Positions 62,326 to 64,000 of a stretch of 64,000 nucleotides of DNA are shown here, in pieces. How positions within the stretch are numbered: the first letter of the stretch is position 1; each line of letters begins with the position of its first letter. This stretch comes from Xiphophorus maculatus (lineage: Eukaryota > Chordata > Actinopteri > Cyprinodontiformes > Poeciliidae). The notes beneath the pieces were generated by a model, which searched no databases, was not told the DNA's origin, and worked only from the letters and a program-made list of their open reading frames with translations. Both the position numbers and the translations under genes were made by a program. The DNA is taken from the NCBI RefSeq assembly GCF_002775205.1, contig NC_036453.1, forward strand, positions 5,607,103 to 5,671,102, written 5' to 3'.

Positions 62326-64000
62326 ACGGCCACTCTTTGTGCTCCTTGCCCCACTGTTCAGTCTCAGTCTCCTTCTGATCGCAGTGGTACAACGTTTAAT
62401 GTCTCAGCCAAACTCCAGAGGTACGCAAAAGCTAGATATTCTAAATTAGTAAAATAAAAAATGCATTAGTCTCAAACAGATCATGTATAATCACAACAAG
62501 ATATTTACACACACTAAATACAAAGGCAAAAACTTTTTATCTCACTGTCAGATATTAAATCTGACTTTCCTTTTTTGCTTTAGGTCAGTTAGAATTATCA
62601 AAATCATTTATACTTGCTAAATACCAGAACAATAGAAGATATATTTTTTGAGAATTTTCAATTACTTTCTCTTTAAATGCTTACATACTGTAAAATCCCC
62701 TACATGATTTTATGTAAGTATTTTTCTGCAAACCTATGCATGCTCTGTGATGCATTGGTTTGCATCACAGAGGAAACCTTTCCCTTTCTTTGAGTGCCTC
62801 AAATCCTAATTTGAGGCAGAATTGTATTGATTTATTTGCTGATATTTGCTGGAGGGATGGGTACACTTTACTAGATAAATGCCATCACGAGGAAGGACCA
62901 TTATAAAGAAATATTTATACCTCCCACCCCCATTCACCAGCTATATATTAGGAAGTTAAAGTTTGAGCACCAATCTCCTGAGTGAACAATGATCCAAAAC
63001 ATTGGAAAAACAATGTTTTTCATAGGAAAAAACAAACATAGGAAAAACAAAAACAATGTTTTTTGGGGGGGGGGGGGCATCAGAAAGCCTTAATTTTAAC
63101 TCTGAAATTATGAATTCAAAATTCAAACAATCTATTGTAAAAAGCTTGTGGAAGGATACACAAAAGGGTTGAGCCAAGAAGTCATAGATTTGAAAAGGTA
63201 AGTCATTATTTTTGGTAATCCTAATTACATTTTTTTTTTTAATTTTTTTAAAGAAATTGTCTTAATTTAATGTTTTACAAGCAGAAAGAAAAGGTTATGT
63301 CTCATTTTTTCCTATTTTAACTAGTTTGTCATAATTAATACTTCAGTATTGATGGATGGAAATCTAATCAAACATGAAAATCTACTAGGAACAAAATATA
63401 TTCAAAAAGAATTTCATGTATTTTACAGGTAAAGAAAGCCCAAATCATGGCTGAATGTTGAGCTCTAAGAATTCAGCATAAGATGGCAGCGCTGTAAGCA
63501 TCAAAACTCACTGACCTGCTTCTTTCAGTCCTGATCTGCTTCTCTGAACCAACAAGGAACAACTGGTGACTGATGTGTGGAAGTTTCTGTGTAGGCCTGC
63601 TGTTCCCAGTACTGGTTCTTTGAGTTTCTGACTGCAGGAGTCTTTCATGGTAAAGGCCCAGCCAGTCAATCAGTCATTCATTGACTATGTAAAAAACCAC
63701 GAGGGGGGACGAGTCAGGGGATGGGGACAGGACAGGAGAGAGGGGCCGTTAAAAAAGCATTTTCTACAGTCAGCAACTCTGGCCAAAGAGATTACACAAT
63801 GATGTCTCTTTTCAGGTTCAGCTAAAACGGAGGCTCTTTGTTCTTTTGACGTTTCATTGTTTCCCTCTCTGCCACAGCATCACCTCTGGATTACAGGGTA
63901 AATACGGGTCATGTTTCAGGTAACAAGGTGCTGCTGGGAACTTGGGGTTAATCTAATCACTCAAAGAGGGATAAAATGCCAACTATGTTACCAGAAAATG
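62326..64000 (-). other. 5' flank of the EndoU-like gene, no firm gene
   Basis: No coding sequence is recognised. On the minus strand an open stretch from an ATG near 63651 runs about 45 codons to a usable donor (GAAGCAG, then GTCAGTGAG, near 63514). It could be a 5' exon of the endoribonuclease gene, but it resembles no known domain. A run of 14 or more G lies at 63065-63078. Confidence 0.25.
62719..62817 (+). repeat. direct repeat copy B followed by two hairpins
   Basis: Copy B of the 61441 repeat leads into a perfect 12-bp inverted repeat (CTCTGTGATGCA, 6-nt loop, TGCATCACAGAG; 62743-62772) and then an 8-bp one (CCTCAAAT, CCTA, ATTTGAGG; about 62798-62817). It lies upstream of the EndoU-like start codon on the side of its promoter. 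Confidence 0.55.

Noticed and set aside
63514..63651. Possible upstream coding exon of the EndoU-like gene
   Set aside because: The 45-codon frame has no domain; the TGA upstream of the tandem ATGs in exon 1 shows translation need not start further upstream. Kept only as a remark in the 5' flank entry.

Overview
The window is vertebrate nuclear DNA, almost certainly from a teleost fish. The genes are intron-rich with GT-AG splice sites, the background is AT-rich, and the spacers carry many degenerate Tc1-like transposons, a fish-type L2 LINE remnant, hAT-like MITEs and long (CA)n, (TA)n and (CCAG)n microsatellites. There are no operons, CRISPR arrays or other prokaryotic features.

Right end (51.4-62.3 kb): two genes lie head to tail on the minus strand and could be rebuilt exon by exon with matching splice phases. 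The first is ndfip1 (CDS 58503 down to 51381, seven core exons, 210 aa). It encodes a three-pass endosomal/Golgi membrane adaptor that recruits NEDD4-family HECT ubiquitin ligases through PPxY-type motifs. An in-frame 63-nt extra exon (54320-54382) is predicted inside it. The second is an EndoU-family endoribonuclease gene (CDS 62325 down to 59609, six exons, 284 aa) with an intact His157/His173/Lys219 catalytic set. About 1.1 kb separates its stop from the ndfip1 start. That gap holds a poly(A) signal, a Tc1 end, a consensus CRE and an ETS site.

Left end (1-2.8 kb): an AU-rich stretch on the plus strand ends in two AATAAA signals and looks like the distal 3' UTR of a gene lying to the left. 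In mammals the gene convergent with NDFIP1 is SPRY4, so spry4 is the best guess from synteny, but no coding sequence is visible to prove it.

Middle (2.8-51 kb): a gene-poor interval. Most of what can be recognised is repeats: a 20-bp-period minisatellite, Tc1-like remnants of several families, an L2 reverse-transcriptase fragment, two copies of a longer dispersed repeat, MITEs and microsatellites. Several open stretches look coding and do not match anything I recognise. The best is a three-exon, about 89-codon plus-strand gene at 47.26-48.54 kb, sitting behind a YY1/ETS promoter-like sequence. Weaker ones lie at 4.9 kb, 8.3-8.7 kb and 21.2-21.4 kb.

Regulatory signals: eight consensus AP-1 heptamers plus one full CRE fall within 5.7 kb (39.5-45.1 kb), far above chance, next to a TATA-like sequence at 42.26 kb. 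This may be an enhancer or a cryptic promoter of the spry4-ndfip1 interval. A near-perfect CTCF core lies 0.3 kb beyond the ndfip1 stop codon. I see no clearly new multi-gene system; the candidate small gene, the ndfip1 cassette exon and the AP-1/CRE block are the best leads.
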